A program made the translations under genes and the position numbers. From positions 1 to 36,715 of the forward strand of contig CAJTTE010000008.1 of the NCBI GenBank assembly GCA_910579265.1: a stretch of DNA of 36,715 bases, read 5' to 3'. The DNA is from an uncultured Ruminiclostridium sp. GTDB taxonomy: Bacteria > Bacillota > Clostridia > Oscillospirales > Ruminococcaceae. Of the stretch, positions 23,806-32,702 are shown piece by piece. The notes below the pieces were generated by a model, which saw nothing but the letters and a program-made list of their open reading frames with translations, did not search any database and was not told where the DNA came from. Each line of letters begins with the position of its first letter. Positions within the stretch are counted from its first letter, which is position 1.

Positions 23806-25559
23806 TTGCTCGCCTCCTTTCCCGTATAGTTAGGCGCCCTGAATATAAGCGTTTCTGATAAATTTGTATCGCTTATATGTTTTCTGCCGAGTTTGCTTTC
23901 CAGTTGTATGGCGACATAGTAGTTATAAGACAGGCTCGAATATCGGTCTTTTCGCATACCCGTCTTTTCAAAAACTTTTATCTTGTTGTTTCCGGTCTCT
24001 TCGTGTTGTAATTTTGTGAGTTCGTCTATTAGAAGAGTCGTATGTATGTAGGGAAGCTTAAGTTTAATTTTATCGTCCGGAGAAAGAACATCGTAACCTT
24101 TAATTTCCTCAAAAGCTTCGTCGGCGTCATATTCGGTCTCAAGAAGTCTTATACGACCGCTTCTGAACCCCTCTCTTAACAGGAAGGCGCAATCCGAATT
24201 AAACTGCGCCGAAGCCTTAATAGACCATATAATTTTTTCTGCGTTTGGAACAAGACATCTCGACGCCATTTCCGTATTGTTGCAGCAAGAAATAGCCGGG
24301 TATATTTCTCCCGTATCCGGATCGACCATATCTTTTGTCAGACAGTCATATACGCCAAGTCCCAATCCGTTGGTGTCAAGAGCTAAATAATCACACTCGT
24401 ATTCGTCAACCAATCGACGTATGACTAAAGCCTGATCGTCGGTTCTAAGTCCTTCGTATGCGTCCGCATATACGATATTGCTCGTATATCTGCCCGCTTT
24501 TGTCATTATCATTTGATTTATAAAAACCGACGTGGCGTCGTTGTTGTTTTTTCTGCTGGACATAAGAGCGATATCCGCTGATAATATGCGTATTTCTCCG
24601 TTTTGTTTTGGCGGTATTCTCACATATTGCGAGTTGTTTAATTTTATTGCCAGTCTGCCGGGCAGCATAGGATATTTGATACGCCTGTTCTTTGAAATTG
24701 AGTTATAATCAAAAAACGAACCGTCGGAATTGCCATACCATAACGCTTCGTACTCCATGGCAAATTTTACTTCGCTGAAATCCGTTTCTGCCATTTCATC
24801 CAGAACCGTTTCCTTGTCCAAAAGTCCTTCTGAGATAGAAAGTTGATAGGGAAGTCCGCATACAAATTGCTTCTTTCTGTCGTCCAACATAAAACGGCAA
24901 GCGTCCGTACATTTTAGATAGCTCCAGTGGTCTACAAAATACGCCGAAGAAAGGTACATGATCTTATTCTTTTCTTTTTCATACTCTTCTTTTCTTTTAT
25001 CTTTGGAAAGTTCTCTGTATTCCGGCATGCGCCTCTGCGTAAGAAACTTTCTTAGTATAGTATCAATAACATCTTTTGCTATCATCCTGAATTCGTCAAG
25101 AAGGAGCAGATTAGCTCGATTGCCTCTCGCGGTATCCGAAGCGGTAACTACCTTGATATACGAACCGTTTTTAAAAACTATTTGCGCCTTGGTGCCGTTT
25201 ACTTTTGTTTCCTTTTCGTCAATCTCTGCCGCAAGCTCGGGAGATATCGGTCTAAGCTCTAACGTGATTTTCTCCAGAACGTTGATACTCTGTCCTCGCG
25301 TACCGGATGCGATACATATTTTAGTACCCGGGTACAATATACAGCGAATTACGCAGAATACGGCGCTTAAAAAAGTTTTGCCTATACCTCTGCTTCCTAT
25401 AAATACGAACGTAGAAGCCCACATCATCATTACGAGCAATATCTTCTGGAACAAATGCAGGGTTAGATGAAGATAATCTTTTGCGAATCTGTGCGGATTG
25501 CTTCTGTAAAACGAACACCATACGGCCGCTCCATACAGAATACTATCATTCCTTGTCAT
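23766..25559 (-). CDS. terL: Terminase large subunit
   Basis: Start placed at ATG 25559 (MTRNDSILYG), overlapping the previous gene by 14 bases; a longer frame from 25598 lacks a better site. 597 aa. The ATPase domain has Walker A GSRGIGKT (55-62) and Walker B LLLLDEF (151-157). The coupling region is YLSSAYFVDHW. The RNase-H-like nuclease has LSADIAL (Asp329) and YLALDTNGLG (Asp395). It packages phage DNA through the portal and cuts concatemers. Length and motif spacing are normal, and the gene appears intact. Confidence 0.96.
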   Translation of the reverse strand: MTRNDSILYGAAVWCSFYRSNPHRFAKDYLHLTLHLFQKILLVMMMWASTFVFIGSRGIGKTFLSAVFCVIRCILYPGTKICIASGTRGQSINVLEKITLELRPISPELAAEIDEKETKVNGTKAQIVFKNGSYIKVVTASDTARGNRANLLLLDEFRMIAKDVIDTILRKFLTQRRMPEYRELSKDKRKEEYEKEKNKIMYLSSAYFVDHWSYLKCTDACRFMLDDRKKQFVCGLPYQLSISEGLLDKETVLDEMAETDFSEVKFAMEYEALWYGNSDGSFFDYNSISKNRRIKYPMLPGRLAIKLNNSQYVRIPPKQNGEIRILSADIALMSSRKNNNDATSVFINQMIMTKAGRYTSNIVYADAYEGLRTDDQALVIRRLVDEYECDYLALDTNGLGLGVYDCLTKDMVDPDTGEIYPAISCCNNTEMASRCLVPNAEKIIWSIKASAQFNSDCAFLLREGFRSGRIRLLETEYDADEAFEEIKGYDVLSPDDKIKLKLPYIHTTLLIDELTKLQHEETGNNKIKVFEKTGMRKDRYSSLSYNYYVAIQLESKLGRKHISDTNLSETLIFRAPNYTGKEASKWEGKTSRKGLYQ

Positions 25560-26574
25560 TACCGCCTTCTTTCGATTCGTCGCTTCCGAATATGTCATTA
25601 AACAGCGCTTCGTCGTCTTCGTCTTCGTATTCCGGCTTTTCCAGTCTCATTTTTGCCAACTCTTCTTCATAAAGTTTGGAATATGTGTTTTTTATCTTAA
25701 GCATTTTACACAAGTGACCTAAAAACCAAATTGAGATGTGTTTTTTTATTCCGTCCACATCTTCAAGTTCAGGATCGATTTCCGGTATGGGACGCTGATC
25801 TTCCCATTTTCTTATCCATAAGCCGAAAGGCGTATTTTCAGTAACTCCGTCAATCGTTTCCTTTTTCTGATTTGGCTTCAGGTTAGCGCTGCCAAGCAGA
25901 TTGTTAAGGGTAGTAACCAACTTTTCTACTGATTTTCCAGCAATTCTATCTCTGTTAATATCCAGCTCAAGCATACAAATTTGCCTGATTATAGCTTCGG
26001 TTCCCACGTCCGGATTGCTCAAATCAAGCTTTGACATCCAATACTCCCTACGATCTTCTAATTCCATGTATTGATCCGAAGAATAACCCGGCCCCCAAAA
26101 CAAAATGACTCCTTTCGGAATATTTTCAAGTTCCTTATCTTCTTCAACCTTTTCGCTGTTTTCCGATAAAGTGACTTTTTCCGTTTCAGCCGTATTATCG
26201 TCAAAATTCCAAATTGTTCCTTCTTCCAGCAACGTATTATCATAGCACTTACCCGCATAAGCGGAGGTGTTTAGTTTAGACAAATACTTCGTCATCATGC
26301 TGCGGGTTGTCGTAATTTTGGCGACGTAGTTGAACGCGTTTTCCGACCAATATAAATCCAACTTTCTGCAAACCTGCCTTACCGCTAAGGACGAATTTTT
26401 ACATTGAGCAAGATAGCTTGCGTAAAGAGTATCTATACAATCCCTGCAAATCGGGATATATCCCGTATCCTTGTATAAATCCGCGTAGCTCGTAGGGAAA
26501 TAACCCTTTCTGCGGCTGTATTTGGTTCCGCACTTCGTACAGATATGAAGTTCGGAGCTCATCTCCATCGCCAT
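25546..26574 (-). CDS. Terminase small subunit candidate with N-terminal zinc finger
   Basis: Start at ATG 26574, sharing one base with the HU-like stop and preceded by GGAGGTGG. 342 aa. An N-terminal treble-clef-like finger CTKCG...CRDCID (about residues 12-40) is followed by a helical domain (RQVCRKLDLYWSENAFNYVA). The middle is acidic, and a second helical region contains PKGVILFWGPGYSSDQYMEL and LGHLCKMLKIKNTYSKLYEE. Immediate position before terL supports DNA recognition for packaging. It is much longer than classical small terminases, so a different role remains possible. Confidence 0.7.
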   Translation of the reverse strand: MAMEMSSELHICTKCGTKYSRRKGYFPTSYADLYKDTGYIPICRDCIDTLYASYLAQCKNSSLAVRQVCRKLDLYWSENAFNYVAKITTTRSMMTKYLSKLNTSAYAGKCYDNTLLEEGTIWNFDDNTAETEKVTLSENSEKVEEDKELENIPKGVILFWGPGYSSDQYMELEDRREYWMSKLDLSNPDVGTEAIIRQICMLELDINRDRIAGKSVEKLVTTLNNLLGSANLKPNQKKETIDGVTENTPFGLWIRKWEDQRPIPEIDPELEDVDGIKKHISIWFLGHLCKMLKIKNTYSKLYEEELAKMRLEKPEYEDEDDEALFNDIFGSDESKEGGNDKE

Positions 26575-27083
26575 CAGTTTCCACCTCCGCAATCCTCGCA
26601 ATCTATTCCGTCGTTATCACCGTAGTCGTTACCGCTGTCTTCGTCTTCGTCGTAAATCGGAAGCGGCAATTTATTCCTATCTTTTAATGACATTTCATAA
26701 ACTTTTGCGCACATACGGAGGTTATTGCCGAACGTAAACTTGGGTACATATCTCGCTTTGACGCTCACTTCTTCGTCGCTGCCAAACCTTTTGGTCTTTC
26801 TTGCCTTGCGATAATTAAGTTTTAAAGTGCCGAATCCAAAGACGGTTATATCTTCCCCGCGTTTTAATGCGTTTTCAATGGCCAGTATGGCGGCGTCTAT
26901 AACCACCTCCACATCCTCCACCGTATACATAACCTTTTTATCGGTCTGTTTAATCGTGAAATCCTTTGTGCTGCCATAATCGTCAGATATATGAAAAACC
27001 TGTTTCGGACAAGAAACAGGTTTTCGTATATTCTTTTCGTGTATTAAATCTGTTATGCGTCGTATTAGTTCTTTTTTGTTCAC
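26574..27083 (-). CDS. HU/IHF-like DNA-binding protein with insertion and acidic tail
   Basis: GTG start at 27083, 169 aa. MNKKELIRRITDLIHEKN is the first HU helix. Helix 2 and the conserved turn follow later (VIDAAILAIENALKRGEDIT, VFGFGTLKL at 81-89, YRKARKTKRF, VPKFTFGNNLR). Between them residues 18-53 are an insertion not found in ordinary HU. The last 30 residues are acidic with CEDC and Gly. A 13-bp inverted repeat with a T stretch lies inside the insertion. HU-like proteins bend DNA; in SPbeta-like and other phages they help packaging or replace host HU. Confidence 0.85.
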   Translation of the reverse strand: MNKKELIRRITDLIHEKNIRKPVSCPKQVFHISDDYGSTKDFTIKQTDKKVMYTVEDVEVVIDAAILAIENALKRGEDITVFGFGTLKLNYRKARKTKRFGSDEEVSVKARYVPKFTFGNNLRMCAKVYEMSLKDRNKLPLPIYDEDEDSGNDYGDNDGIDCEDCGGGN

Positions 27084-27136
27084 AATCCTTTTTATCCTCT
27101 TTTACCTTCGGATTCGTTAAAGTTCTTTTAAAACCT

Positions 27137-27223
27137 TTACTTTTCCGCTTTCACAAGATTTTTAAATTTGCTCGCATAAGCGCATAGTCCGAAATGACTG
27201 ACTTCGTATTTGACTTTCTGCAT
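27137..27223 (-). CDS. Possible 28-aa microprotein
   Basis: ATG at 27223 preceded by GAGAGAGG, sequence MQKVKYEVSHFGLCAYASKF plus NLVKAEK. It fills the 207-base gap between the phosphoesterase and HU-like genes and would be in the same mRNA. Only the good ribosome site and the gap support it. Confidence 0.35.
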   Translation of the reverse strand: MQKVKYEVSHFGLCAYASKFKNLVKAEK

Positions 27224-27290
27224 ATGCGTGCGCCTCTCTCTTTGTTTTACAATATCAAGGATGAGTATTCTTATCCTACTTTTTAAAAAA

Positions 27291-28505
27291 TCAACAAGAG
27301 CATCTAAGTACGCACTCCGTGTCGACGCCTCGTTCCTTATTTACGATCAACAACAGCTGTGACGGCGTAGAATATAACCTTTTATCGTTAGCGTAATCGT
27401 CCGTACCGCATAAAGCTCCGCAGATTGTTGCCGTAATTCCTAACTGTTCAAAACTTTCCCTGTGATGTTTGTCACCCAAAAGTACATATTCAATATCAAT
27501 ATTCCGTTTCTTCCTGAATAACCCTGCCAGCCCCAAAGGAGATTTTACATTGTCCAGATCGCCGTGTACGGCGCACAAATTATGACCGCATGCGTTTATA
27601 AACAGGAATTCTCCGTCTCCACGGTTTAATTCCTTTATTTTAGGGTTGTTTTTAAGTCTTTGTTCAAGCCACCAGGGAATAATTCTCTCCATATTATCTT
27701 TATGTATATTGTCGTTCTTGTTCTGAACGGTTCGCCCATGATTTCCATATGTGGTATAAACATAAACATTATCTACGCAGCCGCTTATATTTTCAACGGA
27801 CTGCGCCAAAATTTCTGATACCTGCATAATTTGTTCGCACGTCAATTCCTCGGAAGCCACTCTTGCGCTTGTGTGTATGGCTCCGTGAAACAAATCTCCG
27901 AGAATAACTATATGAACTGTGTTGCAGTGGTGCAGCAAAATCTTAGATATTGCTTCGGATACGACCTCGGCTACTCTTTTCTTGCATATTTCCGTATTAT
28001 AGGAGTTGAATATGTTATCGGTTATCATGCCGTAATGCCAGTCGCCGAATACCAATACCGCCTCGTTTTCTTTACTGCAAGGAATGATGGGATAATTATC
28101 CGGATAAACGTTTCCTACGGTGGTGCTTAAGTTATCGGCGGCGGTTATAAGTACGTCCTCTAAATGTTCTTGTCTGCCTTTACTTGATATTATTTTGTTG
28201 TATTCGCGCCTTTGATCAAAAAATTTCTGTCTTTCCTTTTTTAGCTCGTTGATTTTTGCGTCAATTTCTGAAACGGTCTTTTTATCGTAAATATGGCTCA
28301 GTCTTTCGGATTCTATTAGATCCAATGTCCTTTTACTGCCGTAAAACATACGGCGGGCAACGTCGCTTGAGTAGCGTTGCCCGTAAGCCAACTCTGAGAG
28401 TTCGGTATAATCGGCGTCAGACAGTGTTTTATCCGTTAGCTTTCCGTAAATTATCCGCTTGTGATAGTCGAGCTGCGTCTCTTCGGGAAGCTTCTCAATT
28501 CGCAT
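27291..28505 (-). CDS. Calcineurin-like metallophosphoesterase
   Basis: Start ATG 28505 behind GAAGGAGGT, sharing one base with the preceding stop. 404 aa. Residues 1-145 are helical and coiled (IDAKINELKKERQKFFDQRR). The catalytic domain carries all metal motifs: GDWHYG (154-159), GDLFHG (203-208), GNHGR (254-258), HGDLD (314-318) and GDKHH (344-348). It hydrolyses phosphodiesters or phosphomonoesters with two metals. Phage relatives are thought to act in DNA metabolism or against host nucleotide signals; the substrate cannot be told. The gene lies first in the late region, after a duplicated regulatory block. Confidence 0.9.
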   Translation of the reverse strand: MRIEKLPEETQLDYHKRIIYGKLTDKTLSDADYTELSELAYGQRYSSDVARRMFYGSKRTLDLIESERLSHIYDKKTVSEIDAKINELKKERQKFFDQRREYNKIISSKGRQEHLEDVLITAADNLSTTVGNVYPDNYPIIPCSKENEAVLVFGDWHYGMITDNIFNSYNTEICKKRVAEVVSEAISKILLHHCNTVHIVILGDLFHGAIHTSARVASEELTCEQIMQVSEILAQSVENISGCVDNVYVYTTYGNHGRTVQNKNDNIHKDNMERIIPWWLEQRLKNNPKIKELNRGDGEFLFINACGHNLCAVHGDLDNVKSPLGLAGLFRKKRNIDIEYVLLGDKHHRESFEQLGITATICGALCGTDDYANDKRLYSTPSQLLLIVNKERGVDTECVLRCSC

Positions 28506-28684
28506 TAAGTAACCTCCTTCGTATAATCCGCACGACATACATTGGCCAGAAACTCTAAAACTCTTTTGTTTTCTTCGCAGTAATATCTGTGTCTTGAGCT
28601 TTTATTCTTCATAGTTCTCGTAATGTGCGCATCGGGGAAATTCACCCTTACGGCCATTACTTCCTCTTTGCCTATTAAAATCAT
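28505..28684 (-). CDS. Small hypothetical basic protein (59 aa)
   Basis: MILIGKEEVMAVRVNFPDAH followed by KNKSSRHRYYCEENKRVLEF. ATG at 28684 follows AAGGA at normal spacing, and its TAA overlaps the phosphoesterase ATG by one base, a typical coupled pair. No family recognised. It starts nine bases left of the duplicated block at 28693-29023, so it is the first gene transcribed from any promoter there. Confidence 0.68.
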   Translation of the reverse strand: MILIGKEEVMAVRVNFPDAHITRTMKNKSSRHRYYCEENKRVLEFLANVCRADYTKEVT

Positions 28685-28692
28685 TTAATCAG

Positions 28693-28851
28693 TCCTTCTT
28701 CTCAAATATTCGGAGGAATAAAAACGACGAGCGTATGTATTCCTTCCATATAAGCAGCTCATCAAAGGGTCAAAATCTCTCTGAAAATGAGAGATATTTT
28801 GGGGGTAGTTTTTTCCGGCATATCCCGTTTTTAAAAAAATTTAACGTTTAT
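28693..28851. repeat. Tandem regulatory repeat, copy 1
   Basis: 159 bp, almost identical to 28866-29023 (period 173). Each copy has a perfect inverted repeat ATCTCTC-TGAAAAT-GAGAGAT. On the minus strand TTGACC lies ahead of a TATATG-like box. No gene is encoded. It separates the polymerase/replication genes from the late operon. Confidence 0.9.
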
Positions 28852-28865
28852 ATTCGCCTGATCAA

Positions 28866-29023
28866 TCCTTCTTCTCAAATATTCGGAGGAATAAAAACGA
28901 CGAGCGTATGTATTCCTTCCATATAAGCAGCTCATCAAAGGGTCAAAATCTCTCTGAAAATGAGAGATATTTTGGGGGTAGTTTTTTCCGGCATATCCCT
29001 TTTTAAAAAATTTTAACGTTTAT
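28866..29023. repeat. Tandem regulatory repeat, copy 2
   Basis: Second copy, differing from copy 1 only near the T/A-rich edge (one base fewer, ATCCCTTTTT instead of ATCCCGTTTTT). Near-identity implies either recent duplication or maintenance by recombination. It starts the spacer behind the zinc-ribbon gene that ends at 29031. Confidence 0.9.
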
Positions 29024-29030
29024 CTTTATC

Positions 29031-29774
29031 TTAAGACTTCATACTTTGATCCGTATTTTGCTTGGTTTTGATTTTAATAGCGCACTCTTTGCAATACTTT
29101 GGTCTACGCCCCGTTTCGGATCTTATTTTGACGATGGCTCCGCACTTTTGACATTCAAAGCAGGGTTCGCCCAGAAACTTTAAATACTGATAACCTAAAT
29201 TTTTAAAGCTTCTTATTTCCAAGATAGGACTGCCGTCTTCTATGAAACATACCTTAACGCTTGTGTTATCAATCTTTTTTGAAAAACGTATAAATCCCGC
29301 TTCCTTCAGAGCATGATAAAGTAAACCCTGTCTTTTTATAGAGGTGTTAATGTTTGCCATGCTCATTATTTCGCTATCTCTGTTAAAAACCCATCCGTCA
29401 AATTCCGGATTTACTTCTTTCCAATACTTAGCAATGCATAACAGCGTAAAAGCCAGCCTTTGAAGCTGTTTGCTGCTTAAAGTCTTTATTTTTTCAGTTT
29501 CTTTTCCCGTTATGTATATTTTATCTGCGTTTACCGCTTTAGACTTAGAAGCTCTTAATAGCGCGGCGCTTATTGTTTTATCCCACTTCAATACGGAAGC
29601 CGACGGGTCGCATAGAATCAGAAAGTTTTCGATCGAGCTTCTTGCTTCTTTTTTTGTAAGTCCTGCGTCTAAATAGTATCTCGCAACTCTACTGAGCGTT
29701 TCAAAAGGCTTTTTCCCTAAAGATTTATCTTTTAACATCACTTCGACCCATTTTGTTTCGTTTAAAACTACCAT
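29031..29774 (-). CDS. Putative replication/regulatory protein with C-terminal zinc ribbon
   Basis: 247 aa. The N-terminal two thirds are helical, with a possible winged-helix segment at about 120-180 (DSEIMSMANINTSIKRQGLL, YHALKEAGFIRFSK). The C-terminus has CxxC pairs Cys208/Cys211 and Cys228/Cys231 flanking a basic loop, SETGRRPKYC, a zinc ribbon of the transcription-factor or primase type. GAGGTGG lies ahead of the ATG, which overlaps the end of the polymerase gene by seven bases. The immediate coupling suggests it may be a partner or specificity factor of that polymerase; this is inference only. Confidence 0.7.
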   Translation of the reverse strand: MVVLNETKWVEVMLKDKSLGKKPFETLSRVARYYLDAGLTKKEARSSIENFLILCDPSASVLKWDKTISAALLRASKSKAVNADKIYITGKETEKIKTLSSKQLQRLAFTLLCIAKYWKEVNPEFDGWVFNRDSEIMSMANINTSIKRQGLLYHALKEAGFIRFSKKIDNTSVKVCFIEDGSPILEIRSFKNLGYQYLKFLGEPCFECQKCGAIVKIRSETGRRPKYCKECAIKIKTKQNTDQSMKS

Positions 29775-32530
29775 GTTTTATCCACCTCGATCTTTTTGTT
29801 CTTAACACGGAATCTTTCGCCGCAATATTCAAAATCACCGTTCTCATCTAACTGCGGATAAGAGATTCTTCCTTCGTTTTTAAATAATAAGTTATTAATT
29901 ATTTCATTTCCGCACATAGCCCAAGCGAATTTTTTAGTTGAGTTTCTTGTATAGCAAATATCGAGAACTATATCGCAAAGGACGTATTTGTTTGGACATA
30001 TTAAATCGCATTGTCTGCGGAAATTTTCGTTAAGCTCTGATAATTCTTCGGCTGAAACGCATTCGTCAATGCGTTCGGTTGCCGCATGGACTAAATACTC
30101 GGCGAGCTTTTTGTTATATTCGTCGTATAGTTTTTTAATGGATGAATACTGTTTTATGGTATATTCAACACCGATTTTCATTATCTTGTAATCAAAATCT
30201 ACCTCCTTTTTAACACCTCCCGTAAAACCGTCGAATTTTTCTTCGAATTTACGGCAGATCTTGTTCATAACACAATTGTTTACGCCAACGGGCATTCGGC
30301 GATCGTAATAGATAAGAAATTCCTTTTGCCTTTCCGTTAGGCTTTCATAAGGCATTGATTTTAGCTCGCTAACGGTAATCTGAAATTCCCTTACGGCGTT
30401 TTTGTCGGTATTTCTTATATATTCATTGTATTTTTTCATTAGAGCCGGATATATGTATCTCATAAAATACGGCTTTTTATCAGCAAGTATACGTTTATAA
30501 AGCCTTTTTATATTGTCATCTTCAAGCTTATTTATGCTGTGAAAATCATGCCATTCTTTCGGCATTCGCTTTGAAACTACGCCCTTGCTTCTGTCAATTT
30601 CATCCTGCTGTAAAAGTTGACCGCATTTTATTCTATAATCGAGAATTTTATATTCGTCGGATTGGGGAGAAAATCCCGACTGAACCTCAAACATACTTGT
30701 TATACGATTGGTGATTGCGCCTATTTCATTTCCGAAGCTGTCAATATTGGATTGTAGTAAGTCGTCGTCGTTTACGATCTTACTTTTTGCCGTATTTTGC
30801 ATGCACATAATAGCGGGCAGCTTTTTAAGTTTTTTCACTAACACGTCATTGTCCGTAAGCATATTAAGATCCCCGTCGTAATCCGCTCCGTTAAGCGCCA
30901 AGGTCGCCGTATCCCATCCGTTATATATGGTAGCGGTATGAATGTATCCGTACCAAAATCTTACGTCGTCGTTACAAGCTACCGTTACTGATCGAATGTT
31001 ATTATGACATGTCATAGGCGCTCTGAAGCAGGCAAGTTGTTTGTTATTTTGATTTGCCCAATATTCGTTAAACACTTCTCCCGCCTTAAGCAGTCCCGTA
31101 AGTTCAAGCCCAAAAATACTTTGGCATAATAAATACGGATCGCCTACTATCATCGAGTAGTTCCCGTGAACCTTTATTACTCCGACCTTAGCCTTATTAA
31201 TACGGTTTTTTATAAGCTGATATATACTGTTTCTCACGAAACCGTCGTTAAATATGCGATTATCTATCATTATGGCTTTGATATAGTCGTTTTCCAATTT
31301 GTCTACATTTTTTTCATTAAGGCCTAATCCTTTTAAGAACAATACGGCTTTACGCCAGTCCCCGCCGAGAACGTCTGAAAATTCATTTATGGTGGGTGTA
31401 ATAAGTTTGTCTATATCATTGTCGTTAAGTTGATAGCTTTGTATAAATTGATAGTTAAGGTTCCTTTCGTTCTCAAGGTTTTTTGGACAAACCTTTGCAA
31501 CGCCAAAGGTATAACCGTTATTCAGTGATTTGGAAATATAATCGCCGCAGTTTTCGTATCCGTTCCATAGTTTTACCATAGACGTCGTCAGAATAAGCTC
31601 AACGCCTCGTATGTCAACTTCGTTTCCCCATGCGTCTTTAACCGTGTAATTTTGTGCGATTTTATCCGCAAACTCCAAAAAGTCGAATGTAACTACCATG
31701 CCCTTTTCAAAAGCAAAACGGGTATTGCAGCCGCTCATCATGTAGTCAAGTCCCAATTCCTCGCTCCATCTTTGAGCTAAAGAGGGAAGCATCAGTCCAT
31801 ATCCGTCCGAGGCGTTAAGACATATTTCCTGATTTTCCCTGTATTCCATAGTTGGTTCGTTTTCGCCGTAGTTAGCTAAATATACAATGTCGGATTTAAA
31901 TGATGTCTTTACGTCGGGGACTATCAATATGCCTTTCGGAAAAGAAACGGGATTTGACGCGCTGCAAGTTAAAGCCTTATATGCTTCGAGTTTCGCGGGA
32001 ATTAAATGGGCTGCCATATCTCTTCCGTTTTCTATTTTTTCTTTTAGCGAATCATAAAGTCTTTCGCTTACGAATACGATCGTGGAATTTTTAATACCGC
32101 CGTTTGTCCCCAAAAGCCTTTTATATTTAATTCCGTTTATACTATACCCCTTACAGGCTCTTCTATAATCTTTTTCTCTGTCTATTATAAGGCACATATA
32201 ATCCGGTTTGAATTGCAGAGCGTCTAATTCGTTATAAAGCTGTTTCATGCTTCGCTTGTTTTGTATATTTACGCTCTCCTTACGAAGCCGCCTTATTTGT
32301 GACTTTATAGCCCTTGCTTGAAAGTCCGCGCCTTCGATTCCGTTCAGATTATCTATCCATCTTAAAATTTGACTATCGGCCAACGATATTATCTCGTCGT
32401 TCTTTCTCGCCGCTTCAATGGATAGCGTAAGGTTCCATTTTTCTTTGCGAAGTCGGGTACTATGTATTTTAAATATGAACTTTTGACAGCCAAGTTGTTT
32501 GCTTATTTTTCTCACCTCTTTAATCCGCAT
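29768..32530 (-). CDS. Single-chain two-barrel RNA polymerase (YonO/QDE-1-like)
   Basis: 920 aa. The signature DYDGD is at 550-554 inside LNGADYDGDLN, matching the DxDGD metal site of YonO-type phage RNA polymerases, QDE-1-like cellular RdRPs and the related DFDGD of cellular RNA polymerase. Upstream, GVIKVHGNYSMIVGDPYLL and FRAPMTCHNNIRSVTVA occupy the place of the first double-psi barrel and of the CLHPGDIR-like motif before the active site. YonO of SPbeta is a DNA-dependent RNA polymerase for late genes. The gene is intact and coupled on both sides. ATG at 32530 has no good ribosome site; GTG at 32515 is an alternative. I infer it transcribes phage late genes. Confidence 0.85.
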   Translation of the reverse strand: MRIKEVRKISKQLGCQKFIFKIHSTRLRKEKWNLTLSIEAARKNDEIISLADSQILRWIDNLNGIEGADFQARAIKSQIRRLRKESVNIQNKRSMKQLYNELDALQFKPDYMCLIIDREKDYRRACKGYSINGIKYKRLLGTNGGIKNSTIVFVSERLYDSLKEKIENGRDMAAHLIPAKLEAYKALTCSASNPVSFPKGILIVPDVKTSFKSDIVYLANYGENEPTMEYRENQEICLNASDGYGLMLPSLAQRWSEELGLDYMMSGCNTRFAFEKGMVVTFDFLEFADKIAQNYTVKDAWGNEVDIRGVELILTTSMVKLWNGYENCGDYISKSLNNGYTFGVAKVCPKNLENERNLNYQFIQSYQLNDNDIDKLITPTINEFSDVLGGDWRKAVLFLKGLGLNEKNVDKLENDYIKAIMIDNRIFNDGFVRNSIYQLIKNRINKAKVGVIKVHGNYSMIVGDPYLLCQSIFGLELTGLLKAGEVFNEYWANQNNKQLACFRAPMTCHNNIRSVTVACNDDVRFWYGYIHTATIYNGWDTATLALNGADYDGDLNMLTDNDVLVKKLKKLPAIMCMQNTAKSKIVNDDDLLQSNIDSFGNEIGAITNRITSMFEVQSGFSPQSDEYKILDYRIKCGQLLQQDEIDRSKGVVSKRMPKEWHDFHSINKLEDDNIKRLYKRILADKKPYFMRYIYPALMKKYNEYIRNTDKNAVREFQITVSELKSMPYESLTERQKEFLIYYDRRMPVGVNNCVMNKICRKFEEKFDGFTGGVKKEVDFDYKIMKIGVEYTIKQYSSIKKLYDEYNKKLAEYLVHAATERIDECVSAEELSELNENFRRQCDLICPNKYVLCDIVLDICYTRNSTKKFAWAMCGNEIINNLLFKNEGRISYPQLDENGDFEYCGERFRVKNKKIEVDKTW

Positions 32531-32702
32531 AATTATTTTGAAATTCTTCTATGTATTTGTCCCAATCTTTATAGAATGATTTTTTTTCACTTTTCTCCAA
32601 AGCGTCGATATACTCATCGTCATCAATGGGACTGTAATTTTCACAAATATTTTCACCGGGGCATAAGTCATAAAAATAACACCCTGAACATACTTTTTCC
32701 AA
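32520..32702 (-). CDS. Small Cys-rich protein upstream of the polymerase
   Basis: 60 aa from a TTG start at 32702, behind GAGGTGAG. It reads (M)EKVCSGCYFYDLCPGENICE, with four cysteines in CxxC...C...C spacing that may hold zinc or an iron-sulfur cluster. An acidic helical tail follows. Its stop overlaps the polymerase start by eleven bases, so polymerase translation probably depends on it. Function unknown. Confidence 0.68.
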   Translation of the reverse strand: MEKVCSGCYFYDLCPGENICENYSPIDDDEYIDALEKSEKKSFYKDWDKYIEEFQNNYAD

